This document shows, piece after piece, positions 27,783 through 37,152 of a DNA stretch of 64,000 nucleotides. The stretch is from positions 3,513,276 to 3,577,275 of the forward strand of contig NZ_AQUI01000002.1 in assembly GCF_000371785.1 (NCBI RefSeq). Direction: 5' to 3'. The position numbers were made by a program, and so were the translations under genes. This DNA comes from Actinopolyspora halophila DSM 43834. Lineage in GTDB: Bacteria > Actinomycetota > Actinomycetes > Mycobacteriales > Pseudonocardiaceae. Within the stretch, counting starts at the first letter, position 1, and every line of letters starts with the position of its first letter. A model generated the notes under the pieces. It worked only from the letters and a program-made list of their open reading frames with translations, ran no database searches and had not been told where the DNA came from.

Positions 27783-29720
27783 CGGTAGCACACGTCGAAA
27801 AACCAACGGTTAGCTCTGTTTCGCCAGGTCAGGGGCGGGGTTGAGTGGCCTGTGTTTGGCGATGCCAGTGCTGCCCCCGGTCTCGGCTTGCTGTTCGCCT
27901 GTGGTGACGATGTCGCTCGTTAGTGATCACGTGGTGAGCGGAGCGAGCGGGTGTCGACACGGTTTTTCTCTATTGACGAGATTCGGCGGTTGCGGTCGTG
28001 GCCGGAGGAGATTGGCCGGAACGAGTTGATCCGGTACTTCACGCTGGGTTCGGATGACCGGGCGTGGGTGCAGCGGTCTGCTCGTGGTTCGGGCAATCGG
28101 TTGGGCCTGGCGGTGCAGCTGTGCGCGTTGCCGTGGTTGGGGTTTGTGCCCGATGACGTGCCCGCGATACCGCGGTCGGCGTCGAATCGTCTTGCGGTGC
28201 AGTTGGGTCTGGCGGTGGCCGAGCTCGATGGGTACGGCGAGCGGGAGCAGACCCGTACCGAGCATCTGCGGCTGGCCGCGGCCCGGTTGGGCTGGCGGAC
28301 GGCCGGCGCGAGGGAATGGAAGGAACTGGACGAGTTCCTGCTGGCCCGGGCGGTCGAGCACGATGCGCCCAGCGTGTTGTTCCGGCTGACCTGCGAGTAC
28401 TTGAGCTCCCAGCAGGTGGTTCGGCCCGGTGTGATTACGTTGATGGAGCGCATCGCCACCATTCGGCAGGACGCGGTCGCCGAGGTGTATGCCCGGGTGG
28501 AGCCACTGCTGGACGAGCACCGGCGCAGTGAATTAGATGGGCTGCTGGCTGTCGAACAGGGGATGAGTATCTCGCGGTTGGCGTGGCTACATCGCGGGGC
28601 GACGACGGCCTCGCCGATGGCCATCCGCGCTGAACTGGACAAGCTGCGCTACCTGCGCGGCATCGACGCCCACGCGCTGGACCTGTCGAACCTGCCGGAC
28701 GCACGCCGTCGGCGACTGGCCGGCGTGGGCCGGCGGGCGACAAACCAGGCCCTGGCCCGCCGGGACGCCGACAAGCGCTACCCGGTGCTGCTGGCCACGG
28801 CCGCCGAATGCGCCGTGGAAGTGCTCGACGAGCTCGTTTCCATGTTTGACCAGACCTTGTCCAACCTGGAAAACCGGGCACGCCGCAAGCTCGACGAACA
28901 CCTGGCGCAGCGGGCGCGGGCCCAGGAGGATCGGTTGAGTCTGCTGGACGAGATGCTGGCCGTGGCCACCGACCTGGACAACGTGCCCGATGGTGAGGTC
29001 GGAGCGAAACTGCGCCGGGGGATCGGGATGGACCGACTGCGCGCCGCCCGGCGGGATCCGAAAGACCGCCTGCCGCGGGACCACGGACATCTGGCCATGG
29101 TCGATGCCAGTTTCACCTACCTGCGCGAATTCGCCCCGCACGTCATCGGGGCACTGACCTTCGCCACTTCCACCGAAGCACAGCCGCTGAGCGAGGCGGT
29201 GGCGACCCTGCGCGAGCTCTACGCCCGCGGTGGCCGCAAAGTCCCCAACGGGGCACCGACCGGCTTCGTGCCGACCCGATGGCGGGGCTATCTCGACCAC
29301 GCGGCCAAAAGCGGCAACTCCACCGCGTATCGGCACTACTGGGAACTGGCCACGTTGTTGGGGCTGCGGGACGCGTTGCGCTCCGGCGATATCTGGGTGC
29401 CGGGCTCACGCCGGTATGCCGACCCGACCACGCTGCTGCTGCCGGCCGAGCAGTGGCCGGCCTGGCGTGACGAGTACTGCGCCCTGGTGCAGGCGCCCGT
29501 CGAGGCCACCACCGCCGTGGACCAGGCCGGCCAGCAATTACAGGCCGCGCTGACCGAGATCGAGCCGGTGCTGGCTGCCGGGGAGGGGCCGGTGCGGCTG
29601 AGCGAGTCCTGCGAGCTGACCGTCCACCGGCTCTCGGCCGAGGCCGTGCCCGACGAGGTCGAGACACTCCGCCTGCAGCTGGTGGACCTCTTGCCGCGGC
29701 CGCAGCTGACCGAGCTACTC
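27783..29720 (+). repeat. Direct repeat, copy 2 (left part of the Tn3-family element)
   Basis: This is the second copy of the 1938-bp segment seen at 23351-25288. Here the transposase gene continues past the repeat. The two copies in direct orientation bracket the PfpI, dehydrogenase and monooxygenase genes, so recombination between them would delete or amplify that 4.4-kb segment. Confidence 0.9.
27785..27813 (+). repeat. Left terminal inverted repeat of the Tn3-type element
   Basis: It begins GTAGCACACGTCGAAAAACC and ends AACGGTTAG. The same sequence occurs at 23353-23381 in the truncated copy and, inverted and slightly diverged, at 38014-38042. Confidence 0.7.
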
Positions 29721-30963
29721 ATCGAGGTCGACCGGTGGGCGGACTGGTCGGATCAGCTCACCCACGCCGGCGGCAAAACCCACCGCGAACCGCAGCTGCG
29801 CCGCAACCTGTACGCCGCGATCCTGGCCCAAGCCTGCAATTTCGGGCCGGCCGCGATGGCCGAGGCCTCCGGGATCTCGGAGGAGACGCTGCGCTGGACC
29901 ACCGAGTGGTACCTGCGCGAGGAGACCCTGCGGGAAGCCAACGCGGCGATCGTGGGTCACCACCACGGCCTGCCGCTGGCCTCGGTGTGGGGTGGCGGCA
30001 CGATGTCGTCCTCCGATGGGCAGCGGTTCCCGATGCGGGGCAAGTCGTTAACCGCGCGGGCGATGAGTCGCTACTTCGTCGACGAGGGGGTGGCCACCTA
30101 CACCCACGTGTCTGACCAGCACACCACCTACGGCACCAAGGTCATCCCGGTCACCGACCGCGAGGCCGTCTACGTGCTCGACGAGATCTTGGGCAATGCC
30201 ACCGATCTGCCGGTCACCGAGCACGCCACCGATACCGCGGGCCAGACCCTGACGGTGTTCGCGCTGTTCGTTTTGACCGGCTTCACCTTGTCACTACGGA
30301 TCCGTGACCTGGGTGGGATCACCCTGCATCGTCTTGACACCCGTAAAGAGACCACCAGCAGGTTCCCGAACGCGGGCAGTCTGTTGACCGGCACGATCGA
30401 TACGGCGCCGATCCGTAGCCAGTGGGACGAGATGTTGCGGCTGGCTGCCTCGCTGAAGTACGGCCACGCCGCCGCCTCGCTGGTGGTGTCCAAGCTGCAC
30501 GCCTCCTCGCGGCGCTCGGCGCTGGCCCAAGCGCTGGTCGAGTACGGCAAGCTGCAGCGCACCATCTACGCGCTGCGATACCTGGCCGATGAAGCCTACC
30601 GGCGGCGGATCACCCGCCAACTCAACAAGGGCGAGAGCCTGCACTCGCTGCGCCGGGACCTGTTCTTCGCCTACGAAGGCACCGTGCGGCGCCGCCATCA
30701 CGAGCAGCAAACCGAACAAGCCCTGTGCCTGTCGCTGGTGACCAACGCTGTGATCACCTGGAACGCCGCCTACCTTGAAACTCGCCCTTGAGCGTCTGTC
30801 ACAGCGGCGCGGACGCATTGATCGCGACCTCCTCGCCCACATTTCCCCGGCCCTGCTGGAACACGTCAACCCATACGGCACCTACGACTTCCCCGTCGAA
30901 GCCGAGTATGCCCGCACTGGCTACCGCGCCTTGCGGGAACCGGCGACCGAGACTGGAGCGTGA
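27951..30963 (+). pseudogene. tnpA: Tn3-family transposase with a C-terminal frameshift
   Basis: The GTG-started frame gives 946 residues to a stop at 30789-30791. It includes a DUF4158-like N-terminus and a full DDE_Tnp_Tn3 domain: WGGGTMSSSDGQRFPM with an aspartate, THVSDQHTTYGTKVIP with the second aspartate and YGKLQRTIYALRYLADEAYRRRI towards the glutamate-bearing end. The last in-frame residues (NAAYLETRP) are short of the family's C-terminus. In the neighbouring frame 30775-30963 the text continues as RIDRDLLAHISPALLEHVNPYGTYDF, the usual ending. One indel near 30780 therefore removes about 57 residues. Either the gene is newly broken, the shift is a sequencing error, or the truncated form still works. 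Confidence 0.85.
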
Positions 30964-31122
30964 TCGAAAACCCCGGCGCCGGTTTCGCGTGGTCAAGCAC
31001 GCGCACGGTGGTTCCGCGCGGCCGGGGATCTTCGTGGCCGCGTGATGTGTTGAAAAGCTCCCCTCCGGCACGAGCGTTGCGGCAGGGAGTGGAGGTCGAG
31101 GGGTTTATGCAGGTCCTGGTTG

Positions 31123-32112
31123 CTACTGGGGTGAGACGGTGGAGCGTCGGGGGATGAGGGTCGGCGTGGCGATCAGAGTGCGCGCGGCGGTGTCGTTGTG
31201 GTCAAGCAGTAGATCGAGTGCACCAGCAGCGATCTGGTCGAATGGCACGCGCACGGAGGTCAGCGGCACCGGTAGTCGGCTGACGACGGGGATGTCGTTG
31301 TAGCCCACCAGGGAGAGGTCCTCGGGGATGCGCAGACCGAGTGCGTGCGCGGCGGCCATAACGCCGATGGCGGTGTTGTCGTTGACGGCGAAGATCGCGG
31401 TGGGGCGGTCGGGCTTACTTAGGAGTGCCCGACCTGCGGTTTCGCCAGCGTCCATCGAGAACGAGTCGCCTTCGATGAGGGCTTCGTCGAGGACGATGCT
31501 GGCTTCGGCAAGTGCCTGGCGATAGCCGTCGCGGCGGCCTTGGGCGCTGGAAGCGTAGTCGGGGCCGCTGACCAGGCCGATGCGCCGGTGCCCCAGGTCG
31601 AGCAGGTGCCGCGTGGCGAGGTGCCCGCCGAGGCGGTCGTCACCGATCGAGGCGGCGCTGACCCCGTCGGTGCGGAGGGCCAGCGCGTATGGCACGGGAT
31701 GGTTGGCGAGTTGGTCGGAGGGCGAAGTGGGGGTGCGTGCGGTGGTCAGGATGAGCCCGTCGACCTGTCGCTGCACCAGGTTGTCAACGGCGACGTACTC
31801 AGCCTCGGGCTGATCCTGGGTGGTGGCGACTAGGGCGGAGACTCCGCGGTTGACGGCGGTTGCGGCGATCTCTTCGTAGAGCATAGCCATAACTGTGTCG
31901 GTCAGTCGTGGCACCACCACTCCCACAGTGTTGGTACCGGTTCGCCGTAGTCCTGAAGCCAGGGAGTTGCGGACGTAGCCGAGTTCAGCGGCAGCCTGGC
32001 GGACGCGTTTGGCTGTTGGGTTCGTGGAGTGGGGCAGGCGTTCGTCGAGCACCCGCGAGACCGTCGACTTGCTCACGCCGGCGGCCCGGGCGACGTCCAG
32101 GATGGTCACCAC
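31123..32112 (-). CDS. LacI-family transcriptional regulator
   Basis: I favour the GTG at 32112, giving the family's usual beginning (VTILDVARAAGVSKSTVSRVLDERLPHSTNPTAKRVRQAAAELGYVRN) and 329 residues; the ATG at 32169 would add 19. After the helix-turn-helix and hinge helix comes a periplasmic-binding-protein-like domain (TVGVVVPRLTDTVMAMLYEEI; LGHRRIGLVSGPDYASSAQGRRDGYRQAL; PTAIFAVNDNTAIGVMAAAHALGLRIPEDLSLVGYND). It is divergent from the DapA-family gene, with a perfect palindrome between them, so it most likely represses that operon until a sugar-acid-like ligand binds. Confidence 0.9.
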   Translation of the reverse strand: MVTILDVARAAGVSKSTVSRVLDERLPHSTNPTAKRVRQAAAELGYVRNSLASGLRRTGTNTVGVVVPRLTDTVMAMLYEEIAATAVNRGVSALVATTQDQPEAEYVAVDNLVQRQVDGLILTTARTPTSPSDQLANHPVPYALALRTDGVSAASIGDDRLGGHLATRHLLDLGHRRIGLVSGPDYASSAQGRRDGYRQALAEASIVLDEALIEGDSFSMDAGETAGRALLSKPDRPTAIFAVNDNTAIGVMAAAHALGLRIPEDLSLVGYNDIPVVSRLPVPLTSVRVPFDQIAAGALDLLLDHNDTAARTLIATPTLIPRRSTVSPQ

Positions 32113-32188
32113 AGCTGTGAGGTTACCGGGTCGGGAAAGCCAGGAGAACGAGGTATTGACCGAAGGCATGGCATGCCTCACAGTATAC

Positions 32189-32212
32189 GGGAACGTTCCC
32201 GCAATCGTTCCC
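32189..32212. promoter_or_regulatory. LacI-type operator palindrome
   Basis: GGGAACGTTCCC (32189-32200) is a perfect 12-bp palindrome with a central CG, as LacI-family operators have. An extra half site CGTTCCC follows at 32206-32212. It lies between the divergent LacI and DapA-family genes, about 28 bp before the latter's ATG, and would block its promoter. Confidence 0.65.
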
Positions 32213-32227
32213 AAAGGGGTTTCACGC

Positions 32228-33145
32228 ATGTCTCTCGATCTCTGCGGGTTGGTGCCCGCGCCCGTCACTCCGTTCACCCCGAACGGTGCGGTCGACCACG
32301 CGGCTCTGACCCGCTACGGCAGGTGGCTGGCCGGTGTCGACGGGGTCAAGGGTCTGGTATGTCTCGGTCACGCTGGTGAGGGCACCTTCCTGACCCAGCA
32401 GGAGCAGGTCGCCACGATCCGCACGCTGGTCGAGGCGGTCGACGGGGCGGTACCGATCATCGCCGGCATCACCGGTGAGGGCACGGCCGTGGCCGCGGCC
32501 GAGGCCGTGCGGGCAGTGGAGGCCGGCGCGTCCGCGGGCTTGGTCTATCCCTCGCACGGCTGGCTTCGCTTCGGATTTCAGCCCGGCGCCCCGCAGGAAC
32601 GCTACCGGGCCATCCACGAGGAATCCGGGATGCCGCTGATCCTGTTCCAGTACCCCGACAACACCAAGGCCAGCTACGATCTGCCCACCCAGTTGGACAT
32701 CGCCGCCCAACCTGGCGTGTTCGCCACCAAAAACGGGGTGCGCAACATGCGCCGTTGGGACACCGAGATCCCGGTGCTGCGTGCCGAACAGCCCGACCTG
32801 CAGATCCTCACCTGCCACGACGAGTACCTGCTGCATACGATGTTCGACGTCGACGGGGCCCTGGTTGGCTACGGCGGCCTGGCCCCGGAGCCGCTGGTGG
32901 AGCTCCTCGCCGCCGGCAAAGCCCGCGACTACCCCACGGCCCGGGCGGTGCACGACCGACTGCTGCCGGTGACCAAAGCCATTTATCACCGCGGCTCCCA
33001 CATGGAAGGCACCGTCGCGCTCAAACTCGGCCTCAAGGCGCGCGGGATTTTGCCCTCGGCCACGGTACGGCCACCGCTGATCGACCTGTCGGCCGAGGCC
33101 GAAGAGGAGATCACCCTCGCCCTCAAGAGTGCTGGGCTGGTCTGA
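32228..33145 (+). CDS. Dihydrodipicolinate synthase (DapA) family lyase/aldolase
   Basis: The ATG at 32228 starts a 305-residue TIM-barrel protein; the longer frame would run back into the lacI promoter. It shows the class I aldolase pattern of the family: GLVPAPVTPFTPNGAVDHAALTRYGRWL, GLVCLGHAGEGTFLT, LILFQYPD with the catalytic tyrosine, and FATKNGV with the Schiff-base lysine near residue 170. The usual GTTGE lysine-pathway signature is replaced by GHAGE, so this is not a lysine biosynthetic DapA. It is more likely a catabolic pyruvate-linked aldolase or dehydratase for a sugar acid or similar carboxylate. It is controlled by the divergent LacI gene and probably works with the transporter that follows. 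Confidence 0.87.
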   Translation: MSLDLCGLVPAPVTPFTPNGAVDHAALTRYGRWLAGVDGVKGLVCLGHAGEGTFLTQQEQVATIRTLVEAVDGAVPIIAGITGEGTAVAAAEAVRAVEAGASAGLVYPSHGWLRFGFQPGAPQERYRAIHEESGMPLILFQYPDNTKASYDLPTQLDIAAQPGVFATKNGVRNMRRWDTEIPVLRAEQPDLQILTCHDEYLLHTMFDVDGALVGYGGLAPEPLVELLAAGKARDYPTARAVHDRLLPVTKAIYHRGSHMEGTVALKLGLKARGILPSATVRPPLIDLSAEAEEEITLALKSAGLV

Positions 33146-33155
33146 GGTCAATTTT

Positions 33156-33172
33156 CGGAAACGCTGTTTCCG
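33156..33172. promoter_or_regulatory. Dyad CGGAAAC-N3-GTTTCCG before the transporter gene
   Basis: A perfect 7-bp inverted repeat with a 3-base spacer begins 11 bp after the lyase stop. Its GGAAAC/GTTTCC core resembles the LacI-type palindrome at 32189, so it could be a second operator. A weak terminator is the alternative; no T-run follows. The 195-bp gap also has a 36-codon ORF (33224-33334) that I cannot support as a gene. Confidence 0.35.
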
Positions 33173-33340
33173 GTCCGGTTCCGCTCGCTGCACCGCGGGC
33201 GGAGCACAACCCAGGGTTCGACGATGACCACCGTCGCCCCGGCCCGTCTGGTGCACGCACACGAGGCGCCAGACGGGCCCGGTGACACCGAAGTCCCCGA
33301 CGAGCTCCGCAACGACCGCGGAGGCGAGGAATGATCCACC

Positions 33341-34639
33341 ATGCCCGACGCAGTGCCTGCCCGCCGCACACACGGCACACCCGACCAACCCCGCCATACG
33401 GAATCCGAAGGAGCAGAACCCGGCCCCATCCCGCGCCGCGGGCGCGGTAGTCGGATCATGCGCCTGCTGGCCCTCATGGGGCCGGCGTTCGTGGCAGGTG
33501 CCTGGCAGTTCGGCCCCGGCAACCTCACTGCGGCTGTGCAAGCCGGTAGTCGTTTCGGCTATTCCTTGATCTGGGTCATTGTCGTCTCCACCGTCCTGAT
33601 GATCGCGTTCACCGACATGAGCGTGCGCATCGCGATCGTCTCCTGCGGCTCGCTCGTCGAAACCGTCAAACGCACGTTGGGACGCCCCGTCGGCGCGGCC
33701 GCCGGACTCGGGGTCTTCGCCATTGCCCTGATGTTCGCCGTGGGCAACGCCGTCGGGGCCGGTCTGGGGCTGTCGCTGGTGCTCGGCGGCTCGCCGGTGT
33801 GGTGGACCCTCGCGTGCACGGCCGTGGTCGCCACCGTGCTGTTCACCCGCGGACTCTACGGGGTGATCGAGAAGGTGCTGCTGGTTATGGTCGCGGCTAT
33901 GGCGGTGTGCTTCGTGGCCACCGCGGTGCTCAGCCGTCCTGACTGGAACGCCACAGCCGCCGGAATGTTGCCGACCGTCCCAGCAGGCACCGGGTTGCTG
34001 CTGGTCGCACTGGTGGGGACGAACTTTTCCATCAACGCCGCGTTCTACACTGGATACGCCTCCCGGGAACGCGGCCTGCGCCGCGACCAGTACCGTCAAA
34101 CCACCCTGGCTGACACCATCCCCGGCATCGTCGCACCCGGCATCATGACCATACTGGTCATCATCGCCTCGGCCGCCGTGCTCAGCGGCGAACGGAGCGC
34201 CGGTCTCGCTGACCTGGCCGGAGTGCTCGAACCTATCGCCGGTCAGACCGGACGGATCATCTTCGCCCTGGGCTTCTTCGGCGCCGCGTTCTCCTCAATG
34301 CTGGCCAACGCCACCGCGGGCGGCACCCTGCTGTCCGACGGACTCGGCGGGGGCAACCAACTCTCCTCACCCCGCGTCCGCCTAGGCATCCTCGCAGTGT
34401 TGGCCTTCGGCGCGACCGTCACCGCCGTGGTCGGCGGCTCGCCCGTCCAACTGATCATCATCGCCCAGGCACTCACCGTCGTCGTCGCGCCCCTGCTCGG
34501 TCTCCTGCTGATCATCCTCGCCAACAACCACAGCCTCATGGAGGACCTACGAAATCGCTGGTGGCACAACATCATCGCCGCTATCGGCCTCATCGCGATC
34601 CTGGCTACCTGCTACAGCCTCCTCACCAGCTTGCTTTAA
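33341..34639 (+). CDS. Nramp-family-like transporter with atypical binding motifs
   Basis: The 432-residue protein has a charged N-terminal tail and about 11 membrane helices. ALMGPAFVAGAWQFGPGNLTAAVQAGSRFGYSLIW corresponds to the first Nramp helix, where canonical metal transporters have DPGN; here the aspartate is replaced (GPGN). In the sixth helix the usual MPH motif is absent (LVALVGTNFSINAAFYTGYASRE). Both changes remove known metal ligands, so a divalent-metal role is doubtful. Its place after a DapA-family lyase under a LacI regulator suggests uptake of the organic substrate. The alternative is a divergent metal or magnesium carrier. Confidence 0.82.
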   Translation: MPDAVPARRTHGTPDQPRHTESEGAEPGPIPRRGRGSRIMRLLALMGPAFVAGAWQFGPGNLTAAVQAGSRFGYSLIWVIVVSTVLMIAFTDMSVRIAIVSCGSLVETVKRTLGRPVGAAAGLGVFAIALMFAVGNAVGAGLGLSLVLGGSPVWWTLACTAVVATVLFTRGLYGVIEKVLLVMVAAMAVCFVATAVLSRPDWNATAAGMLPTVPAGTGLLLVALVGTNFSINAAFYTGYASRERGLRRDQYRQTTLADTIPGIVAPGIMTILVIIASAAVLSGERSAGLADLAGVLEPIAGQTGRIIFALGFFGAAFSSMLANATAGGTLLSDGLGGGNQLSSPRVRLGILAVLAFGATVTAVVGGSPVQLIIIAQALTVVVAPLLGLLLIILANNHSLMEDLRNRWWHNIIAAIGLIAILATCYSLLTSLL

Positions 34640-34687
34640 CTGCGTCTGCGGCTAGTCGCTCTCTACTCACAGTGCTGTGCTCTTCAG

Positions 34688-34719
34688 CGTGTCTCGTGAA
34701 CGACCGTTCACGAGACACG
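34688..34719. promoter_or_regulatory. Perfect 14-bp inverted repeat upstream of the resolvase
   Basis: CGTGTCTCGTGAAC, a GACC loop and its exact reverse complement lie between the transporter stop and the resolvase start. The stem could end the transporter transcript. The TGTC...GACA ends also resemble serine-resolvase half sites, so it may belong to the transposon's res region. No T-run follows, which weakens the terminator reading. Confidence 0.45.
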
Positions 34720-34814
34720 CCCGATAGGGAAGCGTTTCCGCAGGTCACTTCTGTAACGCAACCCGTGTCTGCGCCACCGTCACGCTGTCGGGCCTTGGCA
34801 ATACAGTCCCAGCC

Positions 34815-35389
34815 ATGCGGATCGGCTACGGACGCGTCTCCACCCGCGAGCAACACCCCGAGGGCCAAGCCGACGCGCTGACCGCGGCAGGCTGCGACGA
34901 GGTCTTCGTCGACAAAGCCTCCGGCACGCTCGTGCGCCGGCCGGAGCCGGAGAAAGCGCTACTGACGGCCAACCACACCGGCGACCAGCTCGTTGTCACG
35001 AAACTTGACCGGCTCGGCCGATCGCTAGAGCACCTGATCGAGCTATCCAAACAGCTGCAAGCCAAGCACGTCGATCTGGTCGTGCTCAATCAGGACATCG
35101 ACACCTCCACCGCCATCGGCCGGATATTCTTCCAGATCCTCGGGTCTATCGCCGAGTTCGAACACGCCCTGATGTATGAACGCACCATCGACGGCCTGTC
35201 CGCCGCACGCGCCCGCGGCCGCACCGGCGGACAGAAGCCCAAGCTCGGCCCCGGCAGATCAAGCTGGCCCGCCAGATGTACGAGGAAACCGGCGACGACG
35301 GGAAACGCCGCTACATCGTCGCCCAGATCGCCGCCGAGTTCGGCGTCACCTGCCCCACCATCTACCGGCACCTCAAGCCCACGAGCTAA
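34815..35389 (+). pseudogene. tnpR: Serine resolvase/invertase, frameshifted
   Basis: The N-terminal catalytic domain is intact: RIGYGRVSTREQHPEGQ with the nucleophile serine, VTKLDRLGRSLEHLIEL with the active-site arginines, then IGRIFFQILGSIAEFEHALMYERTIDGL. After GGQKPKLGP near 35250 the frame is wrong. The true sequence continues one frame over as IKLARQMYEETGDDGKRRYIVAQIAAEFGVTCPTIYRHLKPTS, the DNA-binding helix-turn-helix, ending at 35389. One missing base explains this. The family resolves Tn3 cointegrates at a res site. It is convergent with, and overlaps by 2 bp, the MFS pseudogene. Confidence 0.85.
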
Positions 35390-36829
35390 CCGTTGCTTGG
35401 GCGGCGTGCCCTCCCGGAGGGCTGTCGCCGCACTTGGCTATGCGTCGCTAGGCTCTTGCTGAGCGTAGCCTGCCAGCGCGCCGAGCGGCGAGTTGTGACG
35501 AGCACGATGCCCAGAATGCCGGCGGTGAGCAGTGTGCCGAGGGCTGCGGTGCTCAGCACGGTCGCAGCGACCGAGGCGGGGGGCCATGGGGGTCGGCGAC
35601 CGGTGCTACCAGGACGATGCCGATTCCGCCGGCAACGGTGATGACGGTCTTGGTCACACCTGCGGCTTCTCCCGCCCGGGCTGGCTCGACCATGCCTCGG
35701 GTGGCTGTCAGGGTGAGCGCGTTGCCGAGCCCGAGCCCGGCGCCGCAGACGCCGGCGGCGATGACATAGACGGCCAGCGTGCCGGTGTGGGCAGCTGTGG
35801 CCAAGGCCGCGGCCGAGACCAACAATGCTCCTGCCATCGCTGTGATCGCATGCTTGGGTCGTATCCGACCGGCGAGGGGGCCAGCAGCGGCCATGAGCAC
35901 CGAGGGAACCAAGAACACGACTCCGGCGACCACGGGGGCCAAACCCCAGGGGGCCTGCAGCGAGAGCGGGACGACGAACAGGAAGACGACCGTGGCTGCG
36001 TTGGCCACCGCGCCCGAGGCGGTCACGGCGACGAACGGTCGGTTGGTGAACAGAGTCAGGTTTACCAAGGGGGCTGCTGCGTGCCGTTGGTGGTGCAGGA
36101 AGGCCGCGCCGACGGCGAGCACGCCCAGCAGCAGACTGAGAGAACCGGGCGAGGCCCATCCCCAGCCCGGAGCACGGTCGACATAGCCGGCCAGGCAGGC
36201 CAGTGCCACAGTGGCCAGCACCAGCCCCAGCATGTCTAGCACGCGAGGAGAGGAGGTGTCACGCGATTCCTCGGTCGCGGTCATACTCCAGATCGCTGCC
36301 ACCGTGATGGGCACGTTGATCCAAAAAATCGCCCGCCAGGACACCAGAGCGGTCAAGGCGCCGCCGAGGAAAGGCCCACAGGCCATCGCGATACCACCCA
36401 ACCCGAGGGCCAGTCCGGTCGCACCTCCCCGCAGAGGCGCGGGATAGATGTTGGTCAGCAAGGCCAGCCCGACCGGCATGATCAGCGAACCGCCAGCTCC
36501 CTGAAGCACGCGCGCGGCCACCAACAGCGGCAGTGTCGGAGCCAGGGCACACAGCAGCGAACCCAGACCGAACCCCGCCAGGCCCAGGCGCAGCAACCGA
36601 TGGCGACCGTACAGATCCCCCAATCGGCCGCCGCCCAGCATGAACGTGCCCACCGACAGCAGGTAAGCACTCAGCGTCCACTGCAGGCTGTCCTGAGTCG
36701 CCCCAGATCACGACCGATGGTCGGCAGAGCCAGGTTGAGGGCAAAGGAATCGAGCTGGATGCAAAAACTCCCCAGCGCCACCGCAATCAAGGCACCGCGG
36801 CGTCCTCGCCGCTGGTGGGAAGGAGTCAC
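35386..36829 (-). pseudogene. MFS transporter (14-TM drug-export type), two frameshifts
   Basis: Three frames make one protein. The N-terminus (GTG near 36829) reads RRGALIAVALGSFCIQLDSFALNLALPTIGRDLG; after a shift near 36700 the text resumes as GTFMLGGGRLGDLYGRHRLLRLGLAGFGLGSLLCALAPTLPLL and runs through the membrane helices to GGIGIVLVAPVADPHG. A second shift near 35590 leads to SVAATVLSTAALGTLLTAGILGIVLV and a stop at 35386. Motif A (GRLGDLYGRHR) marks the major facilitator family. Homopolymer-type indels in three neighbouring genes could be sequencing errors; otherwise it is decayed. Confidence 0.8.
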
Positions 36830-37152
36830 CACCCCTACCTCCCCGAAAAGGAACGCTCCACCCGCCGACCCGGTGGTGAAGCGCACTGTCACGGGCACAA
36901 CAACGAAAACGGGGAAAGGTCGCACCAGAACCCGGCCAGCACGACCACACCAGCCGGAGTGCGGAGAAACAGGAGAACGCAGTGTCGTGCTCACCCGTGG
37001 AGCCTGCATAGGCTCAACACTGCCAGCGGACTCTGACTACCACTGCCCTGGCCGTCCCAGAAGGATGACACCACAGTCACGATATCGCCCGGACGAACGC
37101 CGGAAAACAGGAGCCCCCACAAGGGCCCGACCCTGCGTTGAGGAGACTGTGC
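36830..37152. other. Gap without a supported gene
   Basis: About 320 bp separate the MFS and SDR pseudogenes. The minus-strand frame of the MFS start could extend to an ATG at 37009, but the added residues look random. No clear promoter or structure was seen. Confidence 0.35.

Noticed and set aside
25910-27793. Long minus-strand open frame of 627 codons over the PfpI/dehydrogenase/monooxygenase genes
   Set aside because: It is antisense to three well-supported genes; its translation is repetitive in Arg, Gly, Val and His, typical of shadow frames in GC-rich DNA.
32222-34099. Minus-strand open frame of 625 codons over the DapA-family and transporter genes
   Set aside because: Antisense to two genes with clear family motifs; no domain is recognisable in its translation.
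34688-34719. The 14-bp inverted repeat as a definite rho-independent terminator
   Set aside because: No T-run follows the stem on either strand, so I list it only as a regulatory or res-type dyad.
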